Assembly: GCA_016165875.1 (NCBI GenBank)
Contig: JABBOT010000004.1
Location: 11,640,765 to 11,704,764 of the forward strand
Direction of reading: 5' to 3'
Length of the DNA stretch: 64,000 nucleotides
DNA from: Acanthopleura granulata
Taxonomy: Eukaryota > Mollusca > Polyplacophora > Chitonida > Chitonidae
The notes under the pieces were generated by a model, which saw only the letters and a program-made list of their open reading frames with translations, searched no databases and had not been told where the DNA came from. Positions 30,701 to 40,100 of this stretch are shown one piece after another (position 1 is the first letter of the stretch; the number at the start of each line of letters is the position of its first letter). The position numbers and the translations under genes were made by a program.

Positions 30701-32062
30701 GTAATCACTGCATTGAAGTACCAGTACCAGAATGAACAAAGGAATCTATCAATCTATTTATTTATTTATTTCATTGGTATCTAATTTACATCACTGTGAT
30801 CTGGTTTACAGATGAAAAAAAAAGAAGTGTTCAAATTAAACCATTGCTCTACTCTAGGTAAAACTAAAAAACTGACATCAAGACGCAATTAATTTAGGCA
30901 CAGTTGGATTCAAACCTATGACCTGAACACCTGGGGCAAGACCAAATTGACCAAATAAGCTAATGTTAATCACAAACTATACTCACCTACAATTTTGTCT
31001 CTGAGATCATCTGACTGAAGGTGACTAGCATCCAAGGGAGGTAACAAAGGAGTTTTGATTCGACTGGGAGTATTAGTTGTATGTGTTTGACTTTGGATGT
31101 ACTGTGCATGTGCAGAATGAGGATTAGAGACTGAACTGTTCAACTGATTCCCCCTTTGTCGTGGAAATTCATTAATTGTCTTGGGTAAAGTGGGTTTATA
31201 GTTTGTGGAAACTTTCCACTGTTTCTTCAGAAAGTCTATTGTGACTTCAGAGCCCTCATCACAGAGGCTCTGAGAAGGGCTTTCAAGTCGGTTGTTATTA
31301 GCTAACAGAACTATGAGCACTTCACTTTGTCCTAATGACTGAGGCAATGTTTTCAGTTTGTTGTAGGCAACATTCAATTTCGACAAAGACTCCATCTCAC
31401 CCATTGCCTCAGGGAGCTCCCTCAACCCATTATTGGACAAGTCAACCTTTTCTAGTTTGACTAGGTGAGTAAATGAGTGTGGGAGTTTGGACAGGTGATT
31501 GTGCTTCAGCAGTAAGGTCTTCAGGTGAAAGAGAAGACCAAAGCTCTCTGGCAAGCTTGTCAGTCTGTTGTGGCTGAGATCTAAGAAGTTCAGGTGAGGG
31601 AGACGAAGAGGAATTTCAACGGGTAAGTCTTGAATGGCATTAAAAGAGGCATCCATCCTCTCATATAAGGAAATAGCATCCCGTATGCCCCATGGAATTT
31701 CTGTCAGACACCTGTCATGCGTGGTGCCGTTCATGTGCTGTAAGAGAAGAAACACCTTTCAATGCCAAAGTTTGACTATTGGGGCACCAGTACCAGCAAA
31801 ATGTATACACAACCATAAGGACTTAAACTCAATCACAAAATCTTAATCACAAAGATTATCTTGAACATAATTGATGCAAAAAATTTTCTGGAGTACAACT
31901 GGTGCACAAAACAGATAGTAACTTGTAATACGCTGTACCTTCTTTCACACAGAAGAAACATACCTTTAAGTACTGTTTGTAATTCACTCTCCTACTAAGA
32001 TTCAGCTCCTTTCTCTCATCAGCACGCACTGGAGCCAAGTCATGGACCTCTACATTACCCAT
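15760..32062 (-). CDS. Leucine-rich repeat / ADP-ribosylglycohydrolase-like fusion protein
   Basis: Nine coding exons join in phase to 658 residues: 32062-31964, 31737-30987, 30566-30391, 30161-30018, 18609-18363, 17704-17574, 17295-17153, 16757-16665 and 15952-15760. All have GT-AG borders. Residues about 60-200 are five to six LRRs (LNFLDLSHNRLTSLPESFG). From about 278 an ADP-ribosylglycohydrolase (ARH/DraG-type) domain follows, with GLLYGAAIGDALGIA, THNDPRC and a GALLGCRVGY end. Canonical ARH enzymes bind two metals through a TDD motif and a DxDT motif. Here these read TDN (336-338) and DSCS (607-610), so activity is doubtful. A probable 5' noncoding exon ends with a good donor near 32571. 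Intron 4 (30017-18610) contains element 2. Confidence 0.85.
16310..16490 (+). repeat. SINE copy (3' part)
   Basis: Contains CCAGCAACCTGTGG, a GTGAGTTTCCAGCAGG stretch, GTGAAATATTTTTGAG and the tail CCGATCAAATAAATAAATAC. This is the body and tail of the tRNA-derived SINE family seen intact at 52343-52611. It lies in an intron of the LRR-ARH gene. Confidence 0.7.
18054..18230 (+). repeat. Diverged SINE copy
   Basis: Starts with a tRNA-like head (GTGGTTGGCATGGTAGCAC), has a degenerate body, and ends GAGTGAAATATTCTTGACAA then CCAATCGAGTAAATAACTCA. Same family as the copy at 52343-52611, and older judging by divergence. Confidence 0.55.
19014..19447. repeat. Perfect 135-bp direct duplication of the element 2 left terminus
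   Basis: 19014-19148 and 19313-19447 are identical over 135 bases (TCAAGCCATGTGGCGTCC to AGACAATTGCCCCAA), offset by 299. Each copy contains two 47-bp units. The 164 bases between (19149-19312) include a GC-rich hairpin and sequence matching the outer flank of the right end. The right end has no such duplication. It may be a tandemly duplicated end or the trace of a second, collapsed element. Confidence 0.85.
19313..19440. repeat. Left terminal inverted repeat of element 2
   Basis: Two 47-bp units, 19333-19379 (GTACATAGATAATTGGCAAA...) and 19380-19426 (CTACATAGATAATTGGCATA...), then GCGTTCACATTCAGAGACAA. This is the inverse of 28936-29160, where TTTGCCAATTATCTATGTAC and CTCTGAATGTGAATGCCC occur. 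The left end has two units, the right end four. Confidence 0.85.
19751..19802. repeat. 52-bp near-perfect palindrome
   Basis: Arms CAAAATTCAAACCCTACAGG... and its inverse (...TATAGGGTTTGAATTTTG) meet at CTCCATGGAG, with 24 of 26 positions pairing. It lies 24 bases past the stop of the coiled-coil gene remnant (minus strand, ending 19826) and inside the left terminus. It could act as a transcript-end hairpin for the late gene or be a replication-related cruciform. Element 1 has no equivalent at 9713-9830. Confidence 0.75.
19826..20010 (-). pseudogene. Membrane coiled-coil protein remnant, element 2
   Basis: The minus-strand frame reads WGVAVYILHKIYNAIQDQ, EMTRLSDKMNDLLESG and ends KPDLD-stop at 19826. 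It matches the intact 66-residue protein at 9512-9712 of element 1 (WGIAVYTLQKLYNAIQDQ). The N-terminal membrane segment is degraded. This is the only late-block gene left in element 2 and marks one edge of the deletion. Confidence 0.65.
20040..20682 (+). pseudogene. Putative major capsid protein gene with two deletions, element 2
   Basis: The N-terminal part (20040-20255) has LLARFPNLGPHDLVGPGTAR. It then jumps directly to LAILYDRELRKS, skipping about 480 bases present in element 1. The next part runs to KITKVEVTIDGIPKEL, a TAA, and HQWDEAKKFFAAGCK. A second gap of about 150 bases follows, before HITKTAETAGAVNMYLYEV and a stop at 20680. So the gene is an internally deleted version of 5800-4549. 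The same gene order (capsid-like, then ATPase) supports the capsid reading, but the fold itself is inferred. Confidence 0.5.
20723..21260 (+). pseudogene. P-loop packaging-ATPase-like gene, frameshifted, element 2
   Basis: Begins MAGCGKTVFTLNLLKGPYRG with a Walker A-like GCGKT at the start, then VVLYNRVYQECPWVWSDPEV. After a frame change come PTMYITDECSATKALTKKND (Walker B region), a further change, then DLRKQTRWVAIFHCKDRDSF and ENDVIPPEKRARVRQQLAQ, ending AAYHVL-stop at 21258-21260. Its stop overlaps the ATG of the next gene (TAATG). A FtsK/HerA-type genome-packaging role is inferred from the P-loop and from adjacency to the capsid-like gene. Compared with element 1, this copy keeps the segment deleted there but has at least two frameshifts. 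Confidence 0.65.
21260..21505 (+). CDS. Small single-pass membrane protein of element 2, intact frame
   Basis: An 81-residue frame beginning in the TAATG overlap with the ATPase stop. Hydrophobic helix LLLFYLQIITFSMVAWAAC (about residues 15-33), then EYIRAQRTVVHIARCMPF and an acidic tail (DELIDAEAASS). It aligns throughout with 4009-3770 of element 1. The stop-start overlap suggests coupled translation or simply compact packing. The role is unknown. Confidence 0.55.
   Translation: MCEMLSLLLQQSSWLLLFYLQIITFSMVAWAACEYIRAQRTVVHIARCMPFVTQTICQVNMDGLDELIDAEAASSVGKKKQ
21549..22025 (+). CDS. Conserved element protein overlapping the next gene
   Basis: From MKGLTRWQRRATPNSI the frame stays open for about 158 residues: EQIDSLDDDEVLQPYTRYKA, ETIGQAAQQLYSGVVSMFL, ARELEADPFVGHAISSA, YHRYGMFLAPLTAALTTE. 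Its last 86 bases (21940-22025) overlap the start of the next gene in another frame, an arrangement also present in element 1. Unlike its element 1 counterpart it has no frameshift. Helical, function unknown; a structural or membrane-associated role is a guess. Confidence 0.5.
   Translation: MKGLTRWQRRATPNSILGSTVEQIDSLDDDEVLQPYTRYKARLGAAMMETIGQAAQQLYSGVVSMFLKIIPERRTVLARELEADPFVGHAISSASYVLYHRYGMFLAPLTAALTTERPCQFGQPCTRTMNDGGEPNSSFGTPSELARGDTSGGKGDRP
21940..22378 (+). pseudogene. Ala/Lys-rich element protein with C-terminal membrane segment
   Basis: MAENPTLPSEHQANSP opens the gene inside the previous one. VERVTDHKKSKDPMKVAAGR and KQEQQLEQIRAAQESE follow, to a TGA at 22198. In another frame the likely continuation has NWTPYITGAAGLVGVYYIFT, a membrane helix, and a Pro/Gln tail. 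Element 1 has the same pieces (3327-2930). I infer a basic helical protein with one C-terminal anchor. The family is not recognised. Confidence 0.45.
22443..22645 (+). pseudogene. Small hydrophobic element protein, one frameshift
   Basis: Reads ALYQSAVVSGLAMGYSRLG, VVIGGAPPKLDFTP, then after a one-base shift VVMDVALTMATKDMLIKLGI and ends at 22645. About 70 residues. The counterpart in element 1 is at 2860-2640. The glycine-rich, weakly hydrophobic composition suggests membrane association. Function unknown. Confidence 0.45.
22648..23030 (+). pseudogene. Conserved element protein with N-terminal hydrophobic segment
   Basis: Starts three bases after the previous stop with MASITMMVGGTVVNALAFSG, then a basic helical part. 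A frame change near 22790 leads to QRLDLINEELCQQGHAECTF and DVDTAMRKYAQVTGK, then VVSDFYTPLEGQKEREI. A further change near 23010 precedes a short hydrophobic end (TGLVAYKL-type, about 23020-23045). Element 1 has the same order of segments. Probably membrane-anchored at one or both ends; function not recognised. Confidence 0.5.
23116..23475 (+). CDS. Element protein upstream of integrase, open frame
   Basis: A 119-residue open frame; MGLPEELYSALLEVDYYACI is a likelier start (about 23182) than the first ATG. It continues with AHVLTRSAQKSFVLWRKEEK, FWDRARQLPEHVASACWRL and LIRHLEYLAYDAKFLVL. Its second half is repeated, more degraded, in the following 225 bases. Helical and basic. It lies just upstream of the integrase in both elements, so a role in integration or regulation is possible but unsupported. 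Confidence 0.45.
   Translation: MRLQLFFHTICRYRLDMLCCAIMGLPEELYSALLEVDYYACIGSIPGHMAHVLTRSAQKSFVLWRKEEKAMMRFSAALGPIVNHFWDRARQLPEHVASACWRLIRHLEYLAYDAKFLVL
23240..23690. repeat. Imperfect 225-bp tandem duplication before the integrase
   Basis: The first unit contains CCCATGTGCTGAC, TTCTCTGGCGGAAGG, CAGCTGCCTGAGCATGTAGC and TGGAGTACCTTGCTTATGATG. The second repeats these as CCCATGTACTGA, GATCTCTGGCGACAAAACG, CAGCTGCCTGAGTCTGTGGC and TGGAATACCTTGCTTATGGTG. Element 1 has one copy, closer to the second unit. The units have diverged, so the duplication is not recent. Confidence 0.65.
23690..24664 (+). pseudogene. rve-type (DDE) integrase, decayed, element 2
   Basis: Polinton-type integrase. The first open part has KGYWRGTAAIEKLASAAKVS, then PRHIPLPKFDVDVPN and VHQADLFFLP, holding the first catalytic Asp. 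After a frameshift near 23945 come LEVADALGRIYKQAPLRWP, LLQVDPGREFMGTG with the second Asp, and HGIVERFSWTLAERLFG with the Glu. The C-terminal part (24440-24664) is SGGRRVTDPVWSLDVYGS and VTKPYEPVLYYLDV. A 36-bp duplication (24028-24063 copied to 24403-24438) interrupts the linker. The gene ends 4 bases from the stop of the convergent polymerase gene. Confidence 0.85.
24669..28072 (-). pseudogene. Protein-primed-type family B DNA polymerase, decayed
   Basis: Minus strand, about 1,130 codons in broken frames. From the N-terminus: a Lys/Pro-rich start (28072), a KGVIIHSLSKQPAGTPL part, a Cys/His nuclease-like patch (CHVCEKP, then VRDHCHIIRKYRGAAHNACN, about 26640-26520), the exonuclease segment FHSLWGYDSHLLM (about 26480), NRTDVLLLADVFKTLRKICL, the motif A region DANNLYAWAMSELLP (25767-25723), the motif B region GLGKTTENLRKR (about 25300), and a C-terminal part with NKKVLGKMKDECAGRP and YVGLCPKMYSI. 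Motif C, which should lie between YDFYYN and DTSDYP, is missing: these two sites are nearly adjacent at about 25075-25095. Such polymerases replicate Polintons from the ends. This copy is inactive. Confidence 0.85.
28222..28862 (-). pseudogene. Terminal Cys/His-rich element gene, decayed
   Basis: From MMSTQMVHLFYPEATLRSDE (28862) the frame runs through LADLLETIVDSEMTLEEYGD and IIYLLRRRIHDHDVIACEII to a stop near 28530. A shifted frame continues with REHCRKGCLGDFCRIHLARM (28350-28400) and ends at 28222. The HC-x4-C-x4-C-x2-H spacing looks like a zinc-binding site. It is the gene nearest the right terminus, upstream of and co-directional with the polymerase. The function is not recognised. Confidence 0.45.
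28936..29160. repeat. Right terminal inverted repeat of element 2 (four 47-bp units)
   Basis: Starts inside with CAATTATCTCTGAATGTGAA, then four units of exactly 47 bases at 28969, 29016, 29063 and 29110 (ACATAAACTTTTGCCTATTA...). One unit reads CCAATTATC where the others read CCTATTATC. Ends GGACACCATATGGTTTGATG. It is the inverse of the left repeat. Confidence 0.85.
29169..29218. repeat. Hairpin at the right outer edge of element 2
   Basis: Arms ACCTGGTGCTGGGAGC (29169-29184) and GCTCCCAGTACCAGGT (29203-29218) pair at 15 of 16 positions, with an inner TCTC/GAGA extension. The left edge has a different but similarly placed perfect 10-bp stem (19262-19271 with 19282-19291). Confidence 0.7.
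30740..30790 (-). repeat. SINE tail fragment
   Basis: TTTATTTATTTATTTCATTGG followed by TATCTAATTTACATC is the inverse of the (AATA)n tail and end of the SINE family. The rest of the copy is not recognisable. It lies in an intron of the LRR-ARH gene. Confidence 0.45.
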
Positions 32063-32962
32063 GATGATAAACTGTGTCTGGACTCACTACAAATCATTTA
32101 TCATTGACTGATTTAAAATGTCGTTAAATCCTAATCAAAGTCTTCTGATTAAATGTACCCATTGGCAACTTACAGCGAATGTAATAATATGTAGTGTGAA
32201 ATAATTTTGTTTTAAACATAGAATGCAATTCCTCCCAGTAAAGTCCAGTTATGTACAATAAATGTATCACTATACATGTAGATGGTAATGTTAACTTGGT
32301 GTCACGGGTTACACTAATAATTAATTATAGATGTGAACATTCTGAAGATGATGAGAACTTCCTTTTTGGTATAATTTTAAACTTGCATGGTCAACAATGA
32401 TCATTTACACCATCTGAATGCATTATAATGTTTTATAAGGAAAGAAGGCTTTTCTGAGCATGGTGCTGCTGCACATATTTGAAGATTCATCCGGTCCAGT
32501 TAAAAGTATCCAATAAACATGGCTCAGGTCAACTAGTTAACAGTCTTGAATGAATATTGCAAACTTACCTGATCAAACAGATCGCACAGACACAGAAAAT
32601 ATTCAACCTCCACCATCATAAAGACTGGTCTTAAACTTGTTTTTAGGCTGCATCACCTGATACAATATAATAAATCTTTGCGTTAAACATGGAGCTTAAA
32701 TTCATTTGTATTGCCTGTACCATACACTTTAACATATACACAAGTACGTTTTTCAGTGTTAAATTTCCTTTGTTATAGCAGGGGTAGGTACCCGGTATGT
32801 ATTTTTAAATCACTGGACCACAGTAAAAATTGAACCCTTGTTTTTAGTCAACAAAACATTATATCACTTGCTAAATTTCAGTGATTGAATTTAACAAGAA
32901 TATTGCCTTAAAACAGAGATTGTTATAGACTAATTCCCAATGAGTCATAAACCTGAATTGGA

Positions 32963-33225
32963 TATATTTATTTATTTATCTGATTGGTGTATAATGCCGA
33001 ACTCTTGAGAGAAATGACATTTCCCTTCTATGACAGCGTTCAACTTTATTGTGGGAGGAATCCCATGACCATCTGCAAGTTGCTAATAGATCAAGCCACG
33101 TACGACCTGGAGAGGAAGCCAGTGCGAGTTGGACTTGAACTCACAGTGACCGCATTGGTAAGAGGAGTCAAGGTCACTACGCGGCACTAACGCGCTTACC
33201 CCCTCGGCCATGAGGGACGCCTGAA
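32963..33225 (-). repeat. Near full-length tRNA-derived SINE
   Basis: Read on the minus strand: a tRNA-like head with box A (ATGGCCGAGGGGGTAAGCGC) and box B (GTGAGTTCAAGTCCAACTC), a body (GTCGTACGTGGC, CAGATGGTCATGGGATTCC), then an end with ACCAATCAGATAAATAAATA. Same family as 52343-52611. It lies between the two divergent genes, upstream of the LRR-ARH start. Confidence 0.75.
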
Positions 33226-34131
33226 CAGGGTTTAATTAATATACACAACATTAAGGGGACAGCACAGCATTGTGCCATATGTTGTGCTGTTGAGGAGTGT
33301 AAATCCGTGAAGTCAGTGAGGTATACGTTCTACATGTAGATATTTCAATAAGCCAACCCACTTCAAGTGACAGCATTTGTTACACATTCCCGAGATCTTT
33401 TTTCTGTGATTGTTACTCCCAAACAGATAGTTAGCACAAACAGTGTGCTATGAAAGCAGACCAGTTTATTCAAGTAGTCCACCTAGAGCCCAGGGTGTTA
33501 TTTTAAAAATCTGACATTCATTGTAAGACTGAACTCAGGCATGTCTGGGTTGCAATGAATGACATTCACTGCAACATTAAACTCAGGGTTACAATGAATA
33601 TCAGAATTTTGTAATATCACACTAAGTTCATCTAGATAGACTGGCATTCAAGTTATTAAACTTATTGGTCAGCAGTGTCAGTTGCAAGGCATGAAAGTAC
33701 AGTTTGGACATTTGGACATCCTACGTGTTACAGTATTAGGAAAATGACAAGTCAGGAAACGGTACCAGCTTTTACTATGTGGTGTCATGATTTTACAGTT
33801 TCAAGGCCTTCCACACTTTACTCGTCGAAATGTTAATTGTTGCCAACGATTGTGTTCGTGCAGGTGCGTGGTACTAGTATTAGGGTTGTTGTTGTTCTGC
33901 CAAGACCGATATGTGATTTACTGTGGCTAAACACAGTTCAGTCTGTGAAGGCACACTTTGGCCATTGCAATATATGGAAATGCTTACATGTTTTCCGAAA
34001 CATGCCAATGTTCTTTTCGTCAAATGTGGGACTACAGCTGCCGATATGTCAGGTAGCGTCAGTGTTTCTCGTCCAACACGACATGTGGTTTACGTCATCA
34101 AAACTTGTGTACACATGTGAGTTGTGTTGGA

Positions 34132-37100
34132 ATGGCAGCGAGACGAACAAGAGAGATGTCAGTCCCTTCTGGTAAGTCACGTAAAGTGTTAACAGATCAA
34201 TCCTAGTTGGATGTCAGACGACGGGACGCTTGGATTAGGTCTCGCCCACGATCAAATATTTTTAAAGAATCAATTTGTTACGGTTATGGTGGTATTTTTG
34301 CCCACTGTAGGAGAGCTCTTCATGCCGTCTCTAGGCACGTTCTCATTTCATTCGTAACAATTAAACATTGATGTTATCAATCTTGATGATCACAAGTGTC
34401 CAGTAGATAACTGACGACACTTCAGTTAATAAGTTAAGGAGTACTGTGGCCCACAGAATTCCTAATTATTGATCCACGACTTGAAATGTTGGCAAAACAA
34501 CATGATCTAACTCACCCGTTTTAGTTTTATCTTGCCAGCATATGATGAACAATACCGGTACTCAGTTTACCATATGGTGGAGTGCAGTTTGTTTGCACGT
34601 GAGCTATCACTGAATGCATGCACCACCAGAATGATGTAAGCATGTGAGCAAGATACTTTTCTTGGCCAGTAACATGTTGTAATGGGTGAATGAGGAAACC
34701 CCTAGTAAGCAGTAAGCATATATAAAGTACAGCAAGCAAATTGTAAGTTACATGTAAATCTGCTTATGTTATAAAAATAGGAAATCTATGCCTACTTGGA
34801 TAACTATATGGATAGTTCTTGATGATGGGCATTTGTTGCGTACTAAGTTAACAGATTATCATGAAATTTGGGTGCCATACTGCAAAATTGCATGAATATG
34901 TCATCATATGTTTTCAAGCCTTGATGGGGGGCCTCCATGGATAATGATCCGCAACCTGCGGATGGTCGTGGGTTTCCCGCGGGCTCTGCCAGGTTTCCTC
35001 CCACCATAACGCTGGCCACTATCGTAAAGGTGAAATATTCTTGAGTATGGCGTAAACACCAATCAAATAAATAAGTAAATAAATAAATAAATCAAGCCTT
35101 GAGGGCAGGAACATTGGATGTAAGCACGTTATTATGTGTAACAAGTTAAAATACAAGAGCCATGTGCATTTATTAGAATGATTTATTTTTACAGCCTTCC
35201 TGACAGAAATTCACCAATTTTAAAAGAGCTGTGTCATAAATGTGACCGTCACAAGAGATTATACTAACTGATTGTTGTATAAGATAACTATAGCTGGCCT
35301 TGAGATTGTGTTATACTTAAAAAGTCAGTTGTCACTTACTGGTAAACAGTATGCAGATTTTTGTTATGGCTGTGAACTCATTTCAGAATAAAAATCATAC
35401 CACAAACATTCACAGCGTGCAGTTGACAACCCAAGTGTAAATAACAAAGTAGTAATTTCCAGTAAGAAGCATACCCTGTAGAGGAAACAGGAAATAACTG
35501 TGTGTCATTTTTATACAAAATTTGGGATTTACAGGCTCATCTCATGGATATTTCTGGCATCATTTAACTACAAATGATGTATTTATGGGTTTACATTAAA
35601 GCAAAAAGAAGCCAGTACAAAGTGAACTGACCTTGCAAGATGTCAGATGACGTGAAACTCACCTACACATGCTGATATAGATTGCATATGAAACATTGGT
35701 ATGTCTGTACATAATAATAAATCTGTGTGAATTGTATATTATTTCCACACATTTAAGTCATGATGAGATATTCCTCAGGGTGAAGAGTTTCAGAACAAAA
35801 TTTTAAATTTCAAGCATGTTTGGAAACGCACATAGTTTACAACATGAGACCTACATGTTTATTAAAGAGATACAGTCCTTAAAGAGATATGGTTGCCCAA
35901 AATATGGATTTTTAAGCAAATTCAGATTGCGATGTTTTAACAAAGTATGAAGTTTGTTCATTAACTAAATCAGTCATGTTAAAGTGAAAAATGTTCATTG
36001 AGCATGTAGCTTGTGCAAGCCTAGACACGTTCTGTCATTTTTTGAATTCAACACAACTGATCAGTTTCCCAGTATACATATGCATGTACTTTGGGGACAT
36101 ATGAATTTAAATGTTAATTGTTACTAATTAATATTTCATTTCCCATTTTACTGTTAAGTGGTACTCTTAAATATATGCCAACCTTTCTACCATGGAACAA
36201 GTGTTTGTAATTATCATATGGCCTAGAGATGTCTTTGCAAACCGTCTGATATCTTGTACAGTGAAGGGAGTACATGTCACAAGAGGTTAAAGCCATTGTA
36301 TAAAATGTTATGAAAGACATTGAGAGGTTGATGTGATAGCATGTCTAGTATGTAAGACGTGTTATTTTCTGTAACTAATTTGCCGAGACAACGGCTATGA
36401 ATACCAGAGTTGTAAAGGATATATGTGAGTGCCAACACTCGAATTTTTCTCCTCTCACATCAAACATTAATTAGGCAATCATTGCAAGAGATGACCTTCA
36501 TCAGGTCTAGAGCTACGTGTACATAATTGCGTGGATTCTAGTGATTTATTTAGATGAAGGTAATTAAACAAGGCCTCTACGTCTAACACCTTGCAGATCT
36601 ATTGTACTAGCAAATGGCTTACCCTAATTCTTCAATCTTTTCAACCACCTCTGCAGCCAACATTTTGAAACATTCTAACAGAACGTATATAGTGTAGAGA
36701 AATAATTTGCACAGTTTTAAGAAACTTGCTTCTTTAGTCATGCAAACAAATCATTTTTTTTTCATCATTTTCATAATCATTGTATGCATAAAGTTCCACT
36801 GAGAAAAGTACTGTAGTGGTTGAAAAGGTTGAATACATGTATTTACAATATATGTGACCAAGGTTAACATTTTGAAAGGAACAGTCAGGTATAGCGTTCT
36901 TGGTTCTGTCTATGTACGTGTCTAAATGGACCTGACTGAGGGGTGTTTAGCTGCTTACTCAACTGGTAATGAGGATGTGTTACCTTCAGTATCATACGGA
37001 TGTACAGATCTAGGTGGGTGTACAGTGCACAGTGTACTAGAGCAGCCTGTGGCAGCATTAAGCCTACATTTATATATAAGCCTGTTATTTTATATACACT

Positions 37101-40100
37101 TTGTGGTGCTCTCGTTGGTAGAGCAGTCTGTTGAGGGCTAAGCACTAGGTGTAACCACAGTTCAAATCTAACTTGAGGTTGCTCAGTTTTAACTTTGTTA
37201 GGAGGTTTGTCACACATACATGTATGTACATGTAGTTGACGCTTAGCCCTGACTGTGGTTTTAGAGGTGCAATACATGGAATACATGTAAGTATATTCAC
37301 CAAGTAATTGTGCGTTATGTTCAGTACTGCACTCGACAGAATCTCACAGTGGTGTCCACAAATGCTCAAAAAACAGGGATGTATAAATTAAATCTTTGCT
37401 TGTAATTATGACCAGCAGACGAGGTATAAATCATGTGAAGAAATACAATAGGATTGCTAACTTTAGCATAACTTTAGCATGTTTGAGATTTGCTTCTTAT
37501 CTGAGTTGCTATATAACATTTGAGGAAGCAGTTAGATGTAGCCTACCTGTGCCTATAGACCAGAACTCATTCCTCAACCAGTACTGAAATGTATTGACGA
37601 TGATGGATTCTAGACTCTTCTAGTCATGTTCTCTTATGTAATATTCAGCCTGTGGCTTTTGTGTTATTCTCATAGAGTGTGATACATACATGTACATGTA
37701 TTTGCTCACAGTGTACAATGCCCTGCTTTAAGCATGTCATGGGTCCTCGAATCGAACTTTGGGGGGGAAAAATACTAGAGGTATTGTAGCGCTTAGCAAA
37801 AACTATCCATGCATACCTGTTTTGATTTGAAATTTATGTAGTGTGTTTTAAAGTACCATATTTCACAATTAAGTCACACTGTGTACACACATTATATAAC
37901 ATGTAAACAAAGACATGGACATTTGGGAATGATGTACACAGAAAGGTGAAAAGGTGTTCAGCATGCTGTATGCATAACGATCAATTTTTTTTTTTTTCAA
38001 AAGTTATAGCACAACAGTGTGTTCATGTTCACTGGTAAGGCGTCTGTATATGTACCAGTAGATACATGGCCATGGTTGACTGATCTTGGGAATATCCATT
38101 AGCTGTCAGTGGGAGATTTGTGTTTCAAGTAGGTCGCAGTGCCATTTACAGACATGGAGCCACTTGATATAATGTGACTATTGTACTAAATGCACTGACT
38201 ATAGGACTGTAGCTAACAAGAGAGGCCCTTGCCGGCTATGGAGCATTCACCATAAACAAGTGTTTGAAAAGATTACATGGTCCTGTAATTCTCATTTATA
38301 ATTTTTTAATAGTAATAACCGCCATCAGCATGATATTGCTGAAATATTGCTGATGTGCTGTAAACATTCATTGGCTCATTTCGAAATTCGTAAAGAACAA
38401 GGATTGTAATAATCTCCTGGTTTTGTAGAACAAAATTATTTTAACCAACGTTTCGTTGCTTTAACATTTCTGTAGTTTTCATGTGCAGGTAATCATGTGT
38501 TGAAACTCTCTTCTCCCTGGGCAAGTACAAATGTATTTGTTTATTTATTTATTTGATTGGTGTTTTATGTGGTACTGAAGAATATTTCATTTGTATGAAT
38601 GATTATATATGTAAATATATAGGCTTAGATCATACGTTTGTACTCTCTGCCAACATTGCAATGGTAGTAAAGCAGGCAGAGCCCAGAGAAACCCACGACG
38701 GTCCGCAGGTTGTTGGCGGACAGTACAAATGTATGATCTAAGTCCAAGTATTTATATATATAATCAACCTGCATGTAACTCATTATAACCAGGAAGACAT
38801 TTTTTTCTTTACTTTCTGTTTTCAAATGTGATGAAAGTACAGGGTTAATTGATAGCTCTAATAACAAACTACACAAGCATGATTTCAAATTACTGAAAGA
38901 GAACATCTTTCATAGGTGAAAAAAAAAAGTGACACAGTTTGAGACACGAGCCCATGAATTCATATTAAAACATCGCACAAAAGGTAAGCATTGAAGGGAA
39001 GCCTGCACATTTTGTTCCCATAAATGATTTCAGGCTGCCAGATTTGTCATGTGTTATTGTTCAACTCCAGTGTCTCAAAAGTAATACATATTGCCTACCC
39101 TACAGCAATTACATTGTATGTAATTAAGTCATAAAATATCCCCATTTATATTAATTCATTTTGTGTTCACATATTTAGCCCTTTTGTTTGTTTGAATTTC
39201 ATTATCTGTGTAATTTTCCCCAACAGGTCTGCATCACCACCCAGGCATGAACGGATCTGTTGTGAACACGAGTGGAGATGTAAATGGTTCCCTGAACAGT
39301 CAAAGAACTGTGGTGAACAGTGATGAAGAAATGCCTCTGGTAAAGGGAGGTTACCTGGTGTCAAACCAAAACAGTATAAGCCAAATGGCTCTACCTATGA
39401 CTGAACACAAGGAAGAAACACAGGAGATAACAACAAGGGCCAAAATAAATATAAGTGACAAGGAAAATAATGTTAGCATTGGGGAACCTGTCATGCTCTT
39501 GACGACAGAGGCTCAGCAAAAGGAAATAGGTATGAAATTGGCTGAATCAGCAATTCTGGAGTCTTAGGTGGTGTTGGGTGGGGTGGGGGTTCTGTCATGC
39601 TTGTTCAGGCGAGACAAGATGGGGGGCTGTGCGATACTATTAAATGTGACAGAAAGTCGTGACTTCGTTGTTGTCATCAATGTGAATGTACATTTTTCTT
39701 TTAGGTGGGCTAGTTTGTGAGAGCCCCCACCTTGTGTCACCCTAACATGCTTTTATTGTGAGACATTTGCCAATGCAAGTGATACACATATATGCTAATG
39801 ACCTTGCAGGGTTATCAACAGTATAAGTGTAAAGCAGCCATTATATCCCTGGACAGCCTGCAACAACATTCCAGTGACAGCTAAACGTCTCTACCACCTG
39901 TTGATATGCACTCCTCATTGTACCTTATTTTTTTTGTTGACTCTGTTGGATGTGTCATGTTTGACTTTTTAAAGAAGAGGAAATGTAGGGATTCATTATC
40001 TTTCAGAAATCTCATTTCCATTCACAAAAGAATATAATAGGTGGACAAATTATTTTGTGTAATATCGATTTAAAGTAACTAGTGAATTCGTGCATGAATG

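Noticed and set aside
33837..34175. 112-residue plus-strand frame upstream of TRABD
   Set aside because: It runs past a good donor at 34172 and has no recognisable domain. The short ATG frame at 34132 splices in phase and is a better reading.
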